The notes beneath the pieces were generated by a model, which ran no database searches, had not been told where the DNA came from, and saw only the letters and a list, made by a program, of their open reading frames with translations. A program made the position numbers and the translations under genes. From assembly GCA_023101725.1 (NCBI GenBank), contig JALJCO010003469.1, positions 682,001-746,000 of the forward strand: 64,000 nucleotides of DNA. The letters run 5' to 3'. Positions 11,006 to 22,645 of this stretch are shown piece by piece; position 1 is the stretch's first letter, and each line of letters opens with the position of its first letter. Source of the DNA: Atherinomorus stipes. Lineage: Eukaryota > Chordata > Actinopteri > Atheriniformes > Atherinidae.

Positions 11006-11639
11006 TACAGTCCTGTGAGTATTTCAGTGTTTGTTTTTGGTGTCAGGGTTGTTCCCGCTCCTCACAATACTTAAAAACAGACAACAGTTTTGCCGAAAGT
11101 TGTGAAAAAATAATTGTTGTTAACAGTTTGAGGAGTCCCTGTGACCTCTATATTTATTAAACAGGTGCACAACTGGTTTTAAATGAAAGATTTGAATCTC
11201 CCCTTTAAAATGATACCAAATATGTCCACATAAAAGATGAGGAAAGTTATGAAAAATAAGCCTTAAGTAGAACATGCACCAGCGCCTAGAGTCGAATTTC
11301 TTGTAGTGGTTGATGAACTTCATGTGATGATAACCATGACAAAGCTACCACTTAGAATGGGTTATCATACCAAAATATCTTCTATGGACATGTACCTTTT
11401 CAAAAATTGTTACTAGATTTTGCCACCCTGAGCGGTACCGATAAGTGAAATTTTTGACTTTGGCCCATGAACTAAAACTCCTGATCTGCTTTACATATTT
11501 TCACTCAGTTATATAGTGATGTAAAATCAAGATGTCACAACGTGTAGATGTCGCTATATAGAAAAGATAAAAGTTTATGTCTATTTGCAACAAAATGAAA
11601 GCTACATTTTCAGTTCTTCGAGTTTAATGGCACCAACAG

Positions 11640-11910
11640 GACTATTTAACTCTAGTTTTTTTCCCCTAAATTGGCAGAAAACAGGAGAGCAGCTGCACTT
11701 TGTCTGCACAGCAAGAAGAACATAAGTTTTCTGCTGCCCACAGAAAAACTCTGTTCTCTGCTATGTTCTGCCCTGGTTCTGGTTGTGATGGAGGTTTTCG
11801 TCTCCACTGTCTCCTCGTGTAGCTCAGGATGGAAGATTGAATCAAAGAGAAGATCTGATCCAGTCCAGTCGTTTCTTCAGCTAGGTCACCATTGTGAACT
11901 GGTTTATATG
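11640..11910 (+). repeat. Dispersed repeat shared with 51.08-51.19 kb
   Basis: GGTTCTG..TGATGGAGGTTTTC, TCCACTGT, TCAGGATGGAAGATTGAATC and the TTCAGCTAGGTCA end are shared in order with 51085-51190. This region contains an open frame of 128 codons (11671-12057) that has no recognisable domain and is probably a chance frame in the repeat. Confidence 0.6.
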
Positions 11911-12057
11911 AACAGAGCAATTATAAATTGGACTCCCTGTTCTGAAAAATGTCTTTCAAAGTTTGTCTCACAAAAGAAAAAATATCTGGATATAAACTGG
12001 ACTAATATGGTTCATATGATGGATTTCTTTCAATTAGATTTTAATTGGACTAATTAA

Positions 12058-12285
12058 TGGGCTACATGCACAACTGCACATTGGCTACTTCCTGAACTTA
12101 AGCCAGCTCCTTTGTTTCCTGTCTTTCATTACTGGACAAACAAATTAATCCAGGTGTGCCTGACCTCAGTAACCTCAAGGACAATGGCCAGACACACCTG
12201 GATTAATGCGTTTGTCCAGAAATAAAAGAAGGAAACAAAGGAGCTGGCTTAACTTCCGGAAGTAGTGAAGCTGTGCATGTAATTG
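12058..12285. mobile_element. Fold-back MITE, family A copy 1
   Basis: Nearly the full length is an inverted repeat. The left arm contains ACTTCCTGAACTTAAGCCAG, CTCCTTTGTTTCCTGTCTTT, GGACAAACAAATTAATCCAG; the right arm carries the complements ending in GTGCATGTA. The terminus reads TGGGCTACATGCACAAC. Other copies are at 16661-16773, 31210-31653 and 46937-47155. No coding capacity. Confidence 0.85.
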
Positions 12286-12289
12286 GACA

Positions 12290-13090
12290 GTGAGATGGCT
12301 TTGTTGTGTTTTATTTCTGTACAAATAAAACTGAATTCAAGTGAAAAACTCTCTGGATTTGAGTCTTAAGTGAAAACAAGTCTTTCAGAGTTGAACTTGT
12401 GATGCAGGTTTTTAGCTGAAGTTTTATGCAAACATGTTGAGTCTGACACTAAATCAGCTTTAATTTACTGTAACTGTAAGTTTAAGCTGTGTGATGCGTT
12501 ACCATGGAAACCATGTAGTCCACTGGTGATGCAAAATAACTTTGTAGCTTAAAGGTTATCTTGTCCTCATTAACAGGGATATGAGTCTGTTTTATGCTGC
12601 ATATACTGGATCTAAGACAGAAGTCTAATTAGTGTAGGCCTCTAGCATCAGACAGTATTATTAATAACGTTTGTTTTGATTTAGTCACTGACCTTTGTAA
12701 TGTCTACATTATTGTGGGTCAGCAACTAAAAGCTCCTCTTATCGGGCTACGTTTGAGTTTCATGGGCTGCTGTCATGACATAAGTGGGCAGACATGAACT
12801 CTGATTTGCACCACTAACATCTGCAGCATTCCTCTAATGTCTTACTGTCATCATTTTCCACACCTTCATTCATACAGCCAGTACTTCTTCTGCATGAAAT
12901 GTCAGCTGATCAGTTGGTTTTCTGCAGAAAGATTGAATGGCACGTTACAGTACATGTGAACACACACACGAGCCTGACGAGGAAAGTGTGGCTTAACCAC
13001 GAAGCATGAGAGGTTGTAGCTCCTCTTCTCTCTGAGGAAAGGTCTTGGTTTTATGAAGACAGGTAACACAGAGAAAGCCTGGCACTGAGC
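12290..13090. other. No feature recognised
   Basis: Unique-looking sequence with a short ACACACACAC run near 12961. Confidence 0.5.
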
Positions 13091-13094
13091 TCAT

Positions 13095-13175
13095 CTACAT
13101 GCACACCAAAGACCTGATCTTCATTTGATTTCTTCAGTTATCAGATAATCAAATAATCATTTAGACGGCATATAG
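13095..13175. mobile_element. Possible left part of a DNA element split by the LTR
   Basis: CTACATGCACACCAAAGACC, TTCTTCAGTTATCAGATAAT and CATTTAGACGG recall fish elements that begin with a TTTACATGCAC-like terminus. Related words recur in opposite orientation at about 14870-14925 (TTATCTGATTACTCACATTT, GGTCGTGTAAACGGGCTCA). Whether these are two ends of one element is uncertain. Confidence 0.3.
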
Positions 13176-13760
13176 TGTGACGGAGCGAACCCCGTCCCTG
13201 CATGAGAATGCAGAGGATTGTGCTGTTTACGTGTTTATAGGGGTGAAATAAGCCGGTAGATTGCTTACACCTGGAAAGAGGTGACGTCATGTGGCAACAT
13301 CCCACCAGCGTAACTTTGAGTATTTATCATGTACTTGCTACGTTTGTGTCGGTGCACATTTGCATTACGGGAAGTGCGGATTGTATTTTTCTTGACTGTG
13401 AATACTTCAGTGTTAGTGTTTACATTGTTAATGACATAACTCACAGCTGACCAAACCCTGGAAGCACTGACATGTAGTGGGCAGAGCCAAAATTTGATGA
13501 ATGGGCCAGAGAGTAAAGTTTGGGGATGGAGAGCAGGTGAGTGTGGAGAGGCTAGGAGTGAACTAGAGTGCTGACAGAGAGTTGGAGCTCGGCATCCGTG
13601 AGTTTGGGTCAGCTGTATAAAGCGTTTTATAAATACTGCATATACTGTCATGAGAAACTCACATCTGTTTGGGGGAAAGAGCACAATAAAGATATGATAA
13701 GAAAGATTGGTGGTCCCTGAATTATTTGATCGGTGGGACCTTGAACCCAGCCCCATCACA
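13176..13760 (+). mobile_element. Probable solo LTR of an LTR retrotransposon
   Basis: The 585-bp unit begins TGTGACGG and ends CCATCACA, a short inverted TG...CA terminus typical of LTRs. It contains a TATAAA at about 13616 and an AATAAA polyadenylation signal at about 13684, in the order expected for a plus-strand LTR. I see no second copy, primer-binding site or internal coding region next to it, and no clear target duplication (TATAG left, ATCTG right). The Ty3/Gypsy type is only a guess. A minus-strand open frame of 182 codons overlaps it and is treated as chance. Confidence 0.6.
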
Positions 13761-13764
13761 ATCT

Positions 13765-15180
13765 GATTATGATAAATCAGAAAAACACACCTACTTTTCA
13801 CCCCAATAGACAAGTTTCACAGCCAGAACCATGAAATGTCACCTTGTCTGCAAATATAAAAAAATTGATATTTGTAAAACCCAAAATTGTCTCTGGGACA
13901 TATTGTGCTGTACATGGCTGCAGCAGCTTGTGAAAACAAATAAACATGAACATTGTAAAGTGAGCAAACTTATCATAGGACAGCAGTTGGATGCTGCAGG
14001 ACCAGCTATACATGTGCAGCCTGCACCCTCCATCTCTCTATCCTCCAGAGTCTTCTAACAGAAATCATTCAGGCTTGGTTGAACATCCGCTTTCGTGGAC
14101 ACTAAACTGCTGTGTTTGTGTTGTGTCGGCTATCAACACACAGCCGACTGTGTCACTATGTAAGTCTATGGCGTTCCTGTTTATCACCATGGACTCAATA
14201 AAATATGAACATATTTAGCTATTTTTAGCATTACAGTAGGCCGTTCATCATTTTGTCCTCCCAGTTCAGTTTTATAGCAGGTGAAGAAGTAATAAATGAA
14301 TAATAAATGATAATATAATAGATAAATGAGAATGCTATCATTTTAGAGACATCACTATTCAATGTAAATGAATGTAGCTCTTACTCGACCGACTTAGCAG
14401 AAATTGATCAACTGCGGAAGTAAACTGTAAATGTCCATGAAACATTTCTATACTCTGACATTTGTGCCTGCAAACCCATACATCTGAGTAATTTATATCG
14501 AAAATGTACAATTTATTTATTGTTTTTACATCTGAGCATGGGCACAAAACAGCATCACTTCTGTTTTTTTCAATGTCTTCTGTTAAAAAGACGGAAACAA
14601 TGCCGTCACAACGTGAGCAGATCTCTGAAGAAAAACAGAGGCATTCAGAAGCAGGAAGTTGGAGTAAAAAACATCATTTTCAATCTGTTAGCAGCTTATT
14701 AGCTCCCATGCTGGCAGCTAATGCTGAGACTGCAAGCCCACATGTTCAGCAGTGATGTCACTATGTGTGAACTATGAAAGAAATCTGATAATAAACTGGA
14801 AAATGTAGACAAGGAATTTTAGAACATCACATTGTGGAAGTTTATGTAGATACATCAGATGTGGTTATTAAAGTTATCTGATTACTCACATTTATCTGAT
14901 TTTGATGGTCGTGTAAACGGGCTCATTGTTTTTGTAAACATTGTCAGAGGTTTTCTGAGACGCTTGCAGATGCGGGCATGAAAAAGTTCCCCTTTCTGCT
15001 GACTGCCAGTCACTTACCAGCGACTTGTCTTCTAATTCAATTGCACAGAGAAACACCTGTGTGCCCAGGGGAAATGATTTCAGATCAAAAATGAATGCCC
15101 GGAACAAGGACGTTTCCATACGCCAAGTTTGGACACCATGCGTGATGACGTATTTACGGGACAAATCGTTCAGCCAGTGA
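13765..15180. other. AT-rich sequence, no firm feature
   Basis: Short overlapping open frames near 13.8-14.2 kb have no family motif. The segment near 14870-14925 may be the far end of the element noted at 13095. Confidence 0.4.
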
Positions 15181-15182
15181 TA

Positions 15183-15210
15183 GTGCAGTAATAGTGCACT
15201 ATTACTGCAC
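15183..15210. repeat. 28-bp perfect palindrome
   Basis: The half-site is GTGCAGTAATAGTG and the full 28 bp equals its own reverse complement. It has no spacer, so it could extrude as a cruciform or mark the junction of two inverted element ends. Confidence 0.95.
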
Positions 15211-15214
15211 CACT

Positions 15215-16655
15215 TCTGGCAGAAAAAGGAGGAATTTTTTCATGCCTGCATCTGTATGACTATATTATTTTAAAGAAGTTAAAATACATGTGTTTACTGT
15301 GTGTCTCTCTATGACACCTAAGCAGCACCATTTAAACTGGCAGAATAACATGTTTAGATCTCCCAGGTGTGAAAATAATTAAATTATCACAATTTTCAAC
15401 TGAGTAATGCCCAGAGTACATAAACAGCATGAATAAGATAAGAAAAATTCGCTGTCTCCTTGCTTGTGTCCATTTCCTGAGCAGGAGTGAAAGAAACAGA
15501 ATTCAGCTCCAGAGCTTCAGGTCTGTCATGTAGGTCCTGGGAATAGATTTTTCTGGACCTTGCTTGTCAAATAATATCTAAACATAACATTAAGATTCCA
15601 GCTACTTATTTCTGCTTTAAAACCGGTGCTTCAGTGTTACATGGCAGAAGTGATTGTCTTCAGAAAGCTGGTGAAATGTGTTGCGTATTATAAGGTGAAC
15701 ACACCGTAGCTGTGTTACAGGCAATAAAGATATTTTATATTCTGTGCAGCAGTGTGCAGATTTTCCTCCAGGTTCAGAAAGCTTTACTTTGTGTGTGTTA
15801 AATCAGCAGAAGTGAGCTGACACTGAGCTTGGCAACATCACAAATCTGCCATTTCAACCTCTGCCATATTTCATCTCTTACATTACTGAGCTTAACTGTC
15901 TGAAAAATTCTGCAATAAATATGACTCAGGAGAATCTGAAAAATGTTCTCCTCTGAATGCTAATATCACTCAGGAAACACACGTTTGATGCCAGCAGTCA
16001 GCCAACAAGTGCAGATGCATCATCTAACCAGGAGTAAACAGATTCGCGTAAAGATGTCCACTCGTGATGGGATGAGCCAGGATGAGTGTTTGCAGCATGT
16101 AGACGCAGCCTGCTGATGTAGCCATGTTCATGTAAATCACCAACTAACTTCTAAGAGGAACTGCTCAGACGACTGCCAATGAGGAGTAACAGCAGTCATC
16201 TGGATACATTTCATGTGCTGGTGGCTTTTAAGTCATGCTAAGTCACCTTACATTCAATAAAAAAAAAAATCAAAACATCACATAACATAACATCAACCAG
16301 AAATCAAATGTAGCGCACAGTGTCCAGTCAGAGTTAGTTTGCCTGTTTGAACTGGTGGTGTCAGATGCAGTGCGCAGACTGGGAGGCCAAAATGTAGACA
16401 ACACATACAGTAAGAGGCAAAACAAATGACGATTCAGTTACTTTGTTGTCAACATTGGGGCACCACTTCACCCGACACCAACTGCCACAATGATTAATGC
16501 TGCCTTCACGTGGTACCGTATCCAGGGTAAATACCAAATCCAAAGTCATAATAGCTAGCAGCTACAGTAGCTAGCTAGTCAGTCGAAGATAGCCTCTAGT
16601 GATTCAATTCATTACGACAACACATCATTTAAACACCACACTGTTGTGTGTCTGT
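15215..16655. other. No feature recognised
   Basis: AT-rich unique-looking sequence. An A run lies near 16260. Confidence 0.5.
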
Positions 16656-16660
16656 CAACT

Positions 16661-16773
16661 GTCATTGTAGTAACTGAGATCAGGCACACCTGGATTTATC
16701 AGTTTGTCCAACAATGAGAGACAGGAAACAGAGGAGCAAGTTCAAGAAGTAGTAGTTGTGCTGATATAGCCCA
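16661..16773. mobile_element. Fold-back MITE, family A, right-half copy
   Basis: Matches the right arm of the family only: GTAACTGAGATCAGGCACAC, CTGGATTTATCAGTTTGTCC, GACAGGAAACAGAGGAGC and the terminus TATAGCCCA. The left arm is missing, so this copy no longer forms the hairpin. Confidence 0.8.
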
Positions 16774-16784
16774 TTGGGGTTAAG

Positions 16785-17185
16785 TGGTCAGCTGATTTGC
16801 TGTGGGTGATGATCCAGGCAGCCGAGTGGGGAATAATTTGTAGATGGGTTTGGTGGGGAGTCCAGTGAGGAGGGTGTTAACAGTAGTTGATCTGGGATGT
16901 GACAATAAATGAAACAGGATTTCAGTTCTGGGTTGGGACAACAATGGACAGAGTCTTGGCATGTTGTGGGGCTGCAAGAAGGCAGTCCAGGTGATGGTAT
17001 GAATGTGAGATGCAAATGAGAGGGTGCTATCCAGAGTGACGCCAAAGCTCTTGACTCAGAGACAGAAGGGTAGAACGAATCTGTGGATGATAAAGGGTGG
17101 GGCTGGGGTGTGTTGGTATTTGGGGATGATGTATTTGGAGCCCGTGAGTAGGGCCTTGGTTTTATGAAAATGGTTCCCATGGTGA
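16785..17185 (-). pseudogene. LINE reverse transcriptase fragment, minus strand
   Basis: The minus strand reads VKSFGVTLDSTLSFASHIHT (about 17055-16995), the LGV.LDS.LSF.SHI block after the RT palm of L2/CR1-like LINEs. It is followed by decayed TAFLQ, RLCPLLSQPRTEI and LLTGLPTKPI, matching the RN.ARLRP and LL.GLP landmarks of that region. Upstream on the same strand (to about 17180) the frame is proline-rich with no motif. Both ends are truncated. It differs from the two other RT fragments and is likely a third LINE family. Confidence 0.7.
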
Positions 17186-17189
17186 TGGC

Positions 17190-18755
17190 AGAGGAATAAC
17201 GGGTGGGGGTCAGTCAAGACATGAAACCCTTGTCTCCATGTTTTGTGCTGTCAAGTTTTCCAGACTAAAAAAGACAAGCAAAAGAACATGTGAACTCCAC
17301 ACAGGACCCTAGTAACACAATCATGTTTCCATACATGACATTTAAAGACAGCATCCCCAACTTCCGTAAACAGGGTTGCCACCGGATGCTGCGCATGCGT
17401 GCTGCCTCTGCCACTATCACCTTCTTCTTCTTTGCTTCGTCTCTCTACTTCCACAGCATATAGTTCCCTATTGAATGCCGCCTAGTCAGTCCTTTGATGT
17501 GAAATCAGCTTCTCGTTTGTACTCGATCAGAATGTGTGGATCACAAAACGTAATTTTGGTTGTTGTTTTGTTTTTTTTGTTTTTTTTTCATCTCCATAGA
17601 TGCCACATGATACATGGGAACTGTTCAGCTTAATGTATTACCATAAAATTACAGTGTAACCTTAACTTAAAGGCATAAGAAAATGTAAAGAAACACATTA
17701 TATGAAGCTCTGTGTTCAAAATCAAAGCCCATATTTGTGAAAGACTCAGACTTTCCTGGTAAAATGGTGTTATATATCCATGGGAGGCAGTCATTTAAAA
17801 CCACAGGAAGCCGTATGTGTGAGTGTCCAAAGGTCCAGGATTGTTTGGACGTGGTCTGAAGTCAATGTCTGGAATGTAAATCTCATCTGTTTTTTTTCTT
17901 TCTTTTTAAGAGGGGGGTTGTGTCTGAGTGTGCAGCTGAAGGCAATTTCCTCACAATCACTCAGAGCGGTTTTCTTGTTCGTTTATTAATTCTAACTCTT
18001 AGAATACACACACAAGCAACAGCATGTAGTATATATACTGTGGGAAATCAAACCCATGGGTGCACACACATGCAATCAGCTATTGCTGTGAGGAAATTAT
18101 CTGGTCGGCTGTTCTTGACCAAGATTTCTATAAGTGGTGGAGAGCAGCTGATTCTAAGAGAGAGGTGAAGATTTTGGGTGGAGGACGACAATTACTCCTC
18201 AGGGAGCTCTGGAAACAATTATTCCCCCATCCAAATGGCCCTGAAACAATTCAGCAGCTGCCATCAAACACACACAAATTGTTCTGCCAACCTATTGTAC
18301 TGAGTCACCGCATCATTACTTGGAGAATCATATTAACCTCATTTGGTGTGCATACGCCCACACAAAGCAATTGAGCTAGAAAATAAACAGTTGGCCGACT
18401 CAGATAATAACTGGCAAGACACTAAGCAGGATAGGTGGTGGATGAAAATACTTGGAGGGCAAGCAATAAAGTAAAGCAGGGATGAAATGACAGCAGCTTG
18501 TAGATCCTTCCACACAGGGAAGGTTTCTAAAACGCTATAAACACAGTCGTGCATGCACCACAGTTACACACCGAGGCAAAGTGGCAGAGCTGTATGGATG
18601 TGATTGGCTTATTCTCATAGTAAACACACACATTCTCCTGTCCCAAACTTTATTTTCACACCCACACATCTTCAGACATATGGAGTTGGACAGTCTGAAA
18701 GTGGACAACTGTGTCTGCACTGTTTCCATGAAAACAAAAATGTAATTAAAAATGT
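17190..18755. other. No feature recognised
   Basis: Mixed sequence with T runs near 17570-17590 and 17890-17905. No coding or repeat-end signal. Confidence 0.5.
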
Positions 18756-18760
18756 GCTCA

Positions 18761-19518
18761 CTTTGGCCCAATCCCAATTTTCTTTTTTACCCCTACCCCT
18801 TACCCCTTCCCCTTGGCCCTTGCACTTAAAACGAAGCTACAAGGGGTAGGGGTGAAAGTCAACCCCTTCAAATTGGGACACCCCTTCAAGAATCACATAC
18901 GTCATCAGTGATTCCGCCGGCTTGTGTGTAAGCAGATGTGCGCTGAGCTGTTGGCGCAAATCTGGAGAAATCAAGCCGTCTACAGCTGTGGATTAACGTT
19001 AACAAGCAAATTCGATTTTTGCATGACATCCCTGCCTGTGTTTTATCCCATGAAGACCAGCAGCGATGCTGCCGAATTTCTTATTGAGATTATCAGGGCT
19101 GCAGAGCACCGCTGGTTTTCAGCCTAGCGTTTATATAACTGAAGCGTCAATGTAGTACTCGCGATTTTTTTTTCATGTGCATTTTGCAAAAAAAAATGAC
19201 CGTTAAACATTTAAACAGCATCAAACGAGACTATATAATGGTTTTCACACTTTTTAAACGTTATTTATGGAGAAATATTTACATTTGTGGATGCTTTTGG
19301 ACTCAGTAGCAGCCATCGTCCCAGTGATTTTCATACCCCTACATTTGAAGTGTGCTCTCGAAAAATCTTCGTTTGAAGGGGTATATAGCCCTACCCCTTA
19401 GCCCTTCCCCTCCATCCTACAGGTATTGGGACACCCCTACCCCTACACATGAACGCGCAAAACGGAGGGGAAGGGCTAAGGGGTAGGGGCCAAGGGGTGA
19501 AATGGGATTCACCCTAAG
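18761..19518. mobile_element. DNA transposon with C-rich terminal inverted repeats
   Basis: The left end CTTTGGCCCAATCCCAATTT is followed by ACCCCTACCCCTTACCCC. The complement of the right end reads CTTAGGGTGAATCCCATTTC, then ACCCCTTGGCCCCTACCCC. TCA occurs immediately outside both ends (18758-18760, 19519-19521), a candidate 3-bp target duplication. Each end contains its own inner inverted copy of the CCCCTACCCC motif (near 18840 and 19430). The open frame at 18924-19127 (67 codons) has no recognisable domain. Confidence 0.75.
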
Positions 19519-19579
19519 TCACCTCATCAGGAAAATAGGCAGAACTCGCTGGCAACCACCTGCTGGTTGAGACTTGACT

Positions 19580-21410
19580 CCATGACAGCTTTGATAGCCT
19601 GATGAAGCCACAGGATGCTGCCTCCATGTGGGCTCACCACCTGCAGTAGGAAAATTCAAGGTTGGGTGCAGTGTGAGCTGGCACAGAGGCCTGGGCGTGC
19701 CAGTGCTCTGCACCACAGACTGAGTCATGGGACGTGGAACGTAACTCTGCTGAAAGGACAGAGTTTAAACTGGTGAGTGAAGTAAACTGATGGCAACAAG
19801 ATAAAGTTGGTCTCACTTACAGCATGAGCTCGAGAACCAGACTTCTGGGGAGTGGCTGGACTTTATCAGAGTGAGAGGTGTGTGTGGAGATACTCATGAG
19901 TCCCTGGCTGAACACCTCCACCTCGCTGGGCTGTAGTTGCAGGCGGGGAAGTCAGTGCGCTTTCTTTCTGAAGAGCAATATGTGGTGCAATTCCCAGCCA
20001 GCATTTCCATGTGGGGCCCGTATGGGTTAAATTTTGGCTGCATATGAGGGACCCAAGTGGGTTTGTCCACAGTTTCAATGGTGGCCCCACTTGTGTTTTC
20101 TCATTACCCTATAGGCATGGGCTTGAACTGGGCAAATTTGCAGATCCCATAGTTTAAGTTATATGGGCCCCATATGTGGAAGCCCACATGGAAAAACACA
20201 GGTGGGGTCAAACATGGAAACCATGGACAAACCCACTTGGGTCCCTCATATACAGCCAAAATTTAACCCATATGGGCCCCACATGGAAATGCTGGCTGGG
20301 AAGCTCCTGGAAAACAGCTGCTATTTTGCGTTCAGACCTAATGCATGAGAGGTGTCAGGTTTAAAGTCTATGTGAGCAAGCATCAAGCAGTGGCAAGCTT
20401 TCTAGCAGCGTGTTTTGGGTGTCTGGTGCGGCATGTTTTGAGCTTTTTGGCGTTCAACACACGTGACACATGTCTCTCAAGGGATATTTGGAGTCTCTGG
20501 GTTGTGTTCGGGAGGAAGCACCACCTAGTCTTCCATTGTTTTCCTGGGTAATTCCAAAGCTTCTGGAAGGCATGGTAAAACCGAAGCATCACACCACCAT
20601 GCAGCTGGTAAGATTTGGGTTAAAGAGAGTCAGGCTGCCACCTGATCACCACCATGAGCTACACTGGATCTGTTTGTGACTGACAGACCTGGTAAAACCC
20701 AGGAAGTTAGTGAGGGTAAATTGGAAATACAGTATGCTGTGTGGCCAAGGGCCTTGTTCATAGAAAATTATTTCACAGCACATCACTTTAGGCAATTTGG
20801 AGGTTATTTATAGATTTAGTGTGAAATTCTATGAAAACTACAAAACTATAGACTAATAAGAAAACATGGTTGGGCATTCATTAAGTGTTTTCTCAACACA
20901 CTGTTTCAGGAGAGTTTTTCACATGTAGGCGATGTTGGAAGCATGGAAACCTTCTATGCCACGAGTCGTCAGTGAGGACGTGGTTTCTGACAGCTCTCAG
21001 CAGAAGATCATCAAACCTGTTTTGGCAACACATGAAGGACCTGCTGGCAGATGCTGGTGGTGAGGGAGCAGTCAAGCTGATGAAGGAAGCCTTGAGGGTT
21101 TAGTTGTCATAGAGGTCATGTGAAGCAGCTGACAGACACAAAAGGGCTGCAGGGTCTGTGATTGCAAAAGCTATCAGGAATCTCACAAAGCCAAAGACTT
21201 TCTGGCTAACCATTCAGTGGCTCAGAAAGAAGAAAGCTGGGCCCATTATGCCTTGCAGTTGGTCTGGGTTAAGACCTGTTGACCTGAATTGGAAGGGGTA
21301 TTTTGATGATCTTCATCTGGCCAACAAGTCCTCTACTGAGGAGACAGAGCTGAGCAGAAAGGCTGTTGGTTTACTCTTATTTATGTATGTCACACAAAAG
21401 GCAAATTAAG
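19580..21410 (+). pseudogene. Decayed RTE/Rex3-like LINE (endonuclease to RT linker region)
   Basis: Landmarks remembered from a common teleost LINE appear in order on the plus strand: GACGTGGAACGTAACTCTGC (about 19732), TCTGGGGAGTGGCTGGACTT (about 19844), ACCTGATCACCACCATGAGC (about 20640), CTGACAGACCTGGTAAAACC (about 20680), GAGGGAGCAGTCAAGCTGAT (about 21062), AGCTGACAGACACAAAAGGG (about 21127) and TTCTGGCTAACCATTCAGTG (about 21200). The encoded residues include RAAGSVIAKAIRN and FWLTIQWLRKKK (21145-21240), then NWKGYFDDLH. An intact element would encode an AP-endonuclease and reverse transcriptase. Here there are many stops and shifts, a MITE insertion at 19991-20302, and no RT palm motif. 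The identity is memory-based. Confidence 0.65.
19991..20302. mobile_element. Fold-back MITE inserted in the RTE-like LINE
   Basis: The left arm TTCCCAGCCAGCATTTCCAT through TTTTGGCTG pairs almost perfectly with the right arm ending ATGCTGGCTGGGAA. The arms continue inward through TGAGGGACCCAAGTGGGTTT and its complement. The total is 312 bp, with no coding capacity and no clear target duplication. Confidence 0.9.
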
Positions 21411-21414
21411 AAAG

Positions 21415-22020
21415 CAAAACATGAAATCTTTTAAATACCAGAGTGTACAAATACAACAATACCAAAAAGAACTAAAGACAAAATTAACCTTGTGCCTGAA
21501 AAGGAGGGAAGAAGTAAAAGCTTCTCAAATCCAATTATCAATCGTTTTAACTGATCTTTTACCCAGTAGCCATCTGTGACACACACATATCACTCACTCA
21601 TCCACAGTCTCCCTTGCTCCTGTACTCACTCACTTGTTCATTAGCCTGGTGTTTAAGATTGTAGCAGATGTTCAGATCACAAAAACACAAACAAAAGATG
21701 AGAAAAAAAACAACAAATATGTGAGGAATATTCTCACCAACCCAGCAGCCAACACAATGCACTCCTTTCTCCAGGCTTTATCTTTAGAAAAATTTAGTTA
21801 ATATTTTTTAAGTTGTGTAATATTTTCCAGAATCCCTTGAATCAATTCACTGTCATTTGAACTCTAGCCTATACAGCCTTGATATTCAGACCATGACTAA
21901 ATGAAAGAGGTCGTGGAAACAAGCAGCTGAAATACTGGGAGTTCTTTTCAGAGAAAGGGAAAGGAAAAGGGGGGGGGGTAATAGGAAAAAAAAAGGGTAT
22001 ATATCATATATATATTTATG
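21415..22020. other. No feature recognised
   Basis: AT-rich sequence; G9 run near 21970. Confidence 0.5.
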
Positions 22021-22027
22021 ATACATA

Positions 22028-22073
<46 letters not shown>
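22028..22073. repeat. (AT)n microsatellite
   Basis: About 46 bp of uninterrupted alternating TA, preceded by shorter TATA-type tracts from about 21998. Confidence 0.95.
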
Positions 22074-22078
<5 letters not shown>

Positions 22079-22559
22079 CTGGGTGTTTCGGCTGTCAAAA
22101 TGAATGAAATGAATAAAGTCTGTGACAATAACACACTGATTTTTTTTATTTATTTTGCAATGATAACTACATTATCACTGATACTATAACAAAAATTTGA
22201 ATTTGGCATTAGCTCAGCAAGGAAAGCTGACTTGTCAGAGTGGTCCACCAAGTCCACCACAACAATTGAGTCTTCTTAGTTACAAAGTTTGATAGTTTTC
22301 AAGCCTTACTTGTAGAATTTATATCACGGGGTGTCCAGAAACAAAGTTATTACAGATGCCATATTAAAAATCACAATTTCACAGTATTTTTTTTTTTTTT
22401 TTTTGTGAGAAAAGCGGAATTTTGGCATTTAGAGCTTTTCCACAGCAGTAAGCCTAATCCACCAAAATCCACTTTATCCTCCTTATTTATGAAGATTTTG
22501 ACAGTTTCCAAGCCTTACATGTACATTAGCAGGATGGCCACAGGAAGACCCCTTAGATA

Positions 22560-22645
22560 GATTACACGTGGGGGATCATGGGGGATCATGAACACCAATG
22601 TATACTTTCTTTGGGGTCGTAGCTCAAAAAGTTTGAGAACCACTG
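22560..22645. mobile_element. Right end of a hAT-type element
   Basis: The sequence ends AGTTTGAGAACCACTG at 22645, the complement of the common hAT terminus CAGTGGTTCTCAAAC, which also occurs at 62008. The left end is not identifiable, so the element is truncated or too diverged. A short duplication GTGGGGGATCATG lies just upstream (about 22569). Confidence 0.6.

Noticed and set aside
11671..12057. Plus-strand open frame of 128 codons
   Set aside because: It overlaps a dispersed repeat shared with 51.1 kb, where the frame is not kept, and has no known motif.
13265..13813. Minus-strand open frame of 182 codons, the longest in the window
   Set aside because: It lies antisense over a probable solo LTR, lacks any known domain and has no neighbouring exons.
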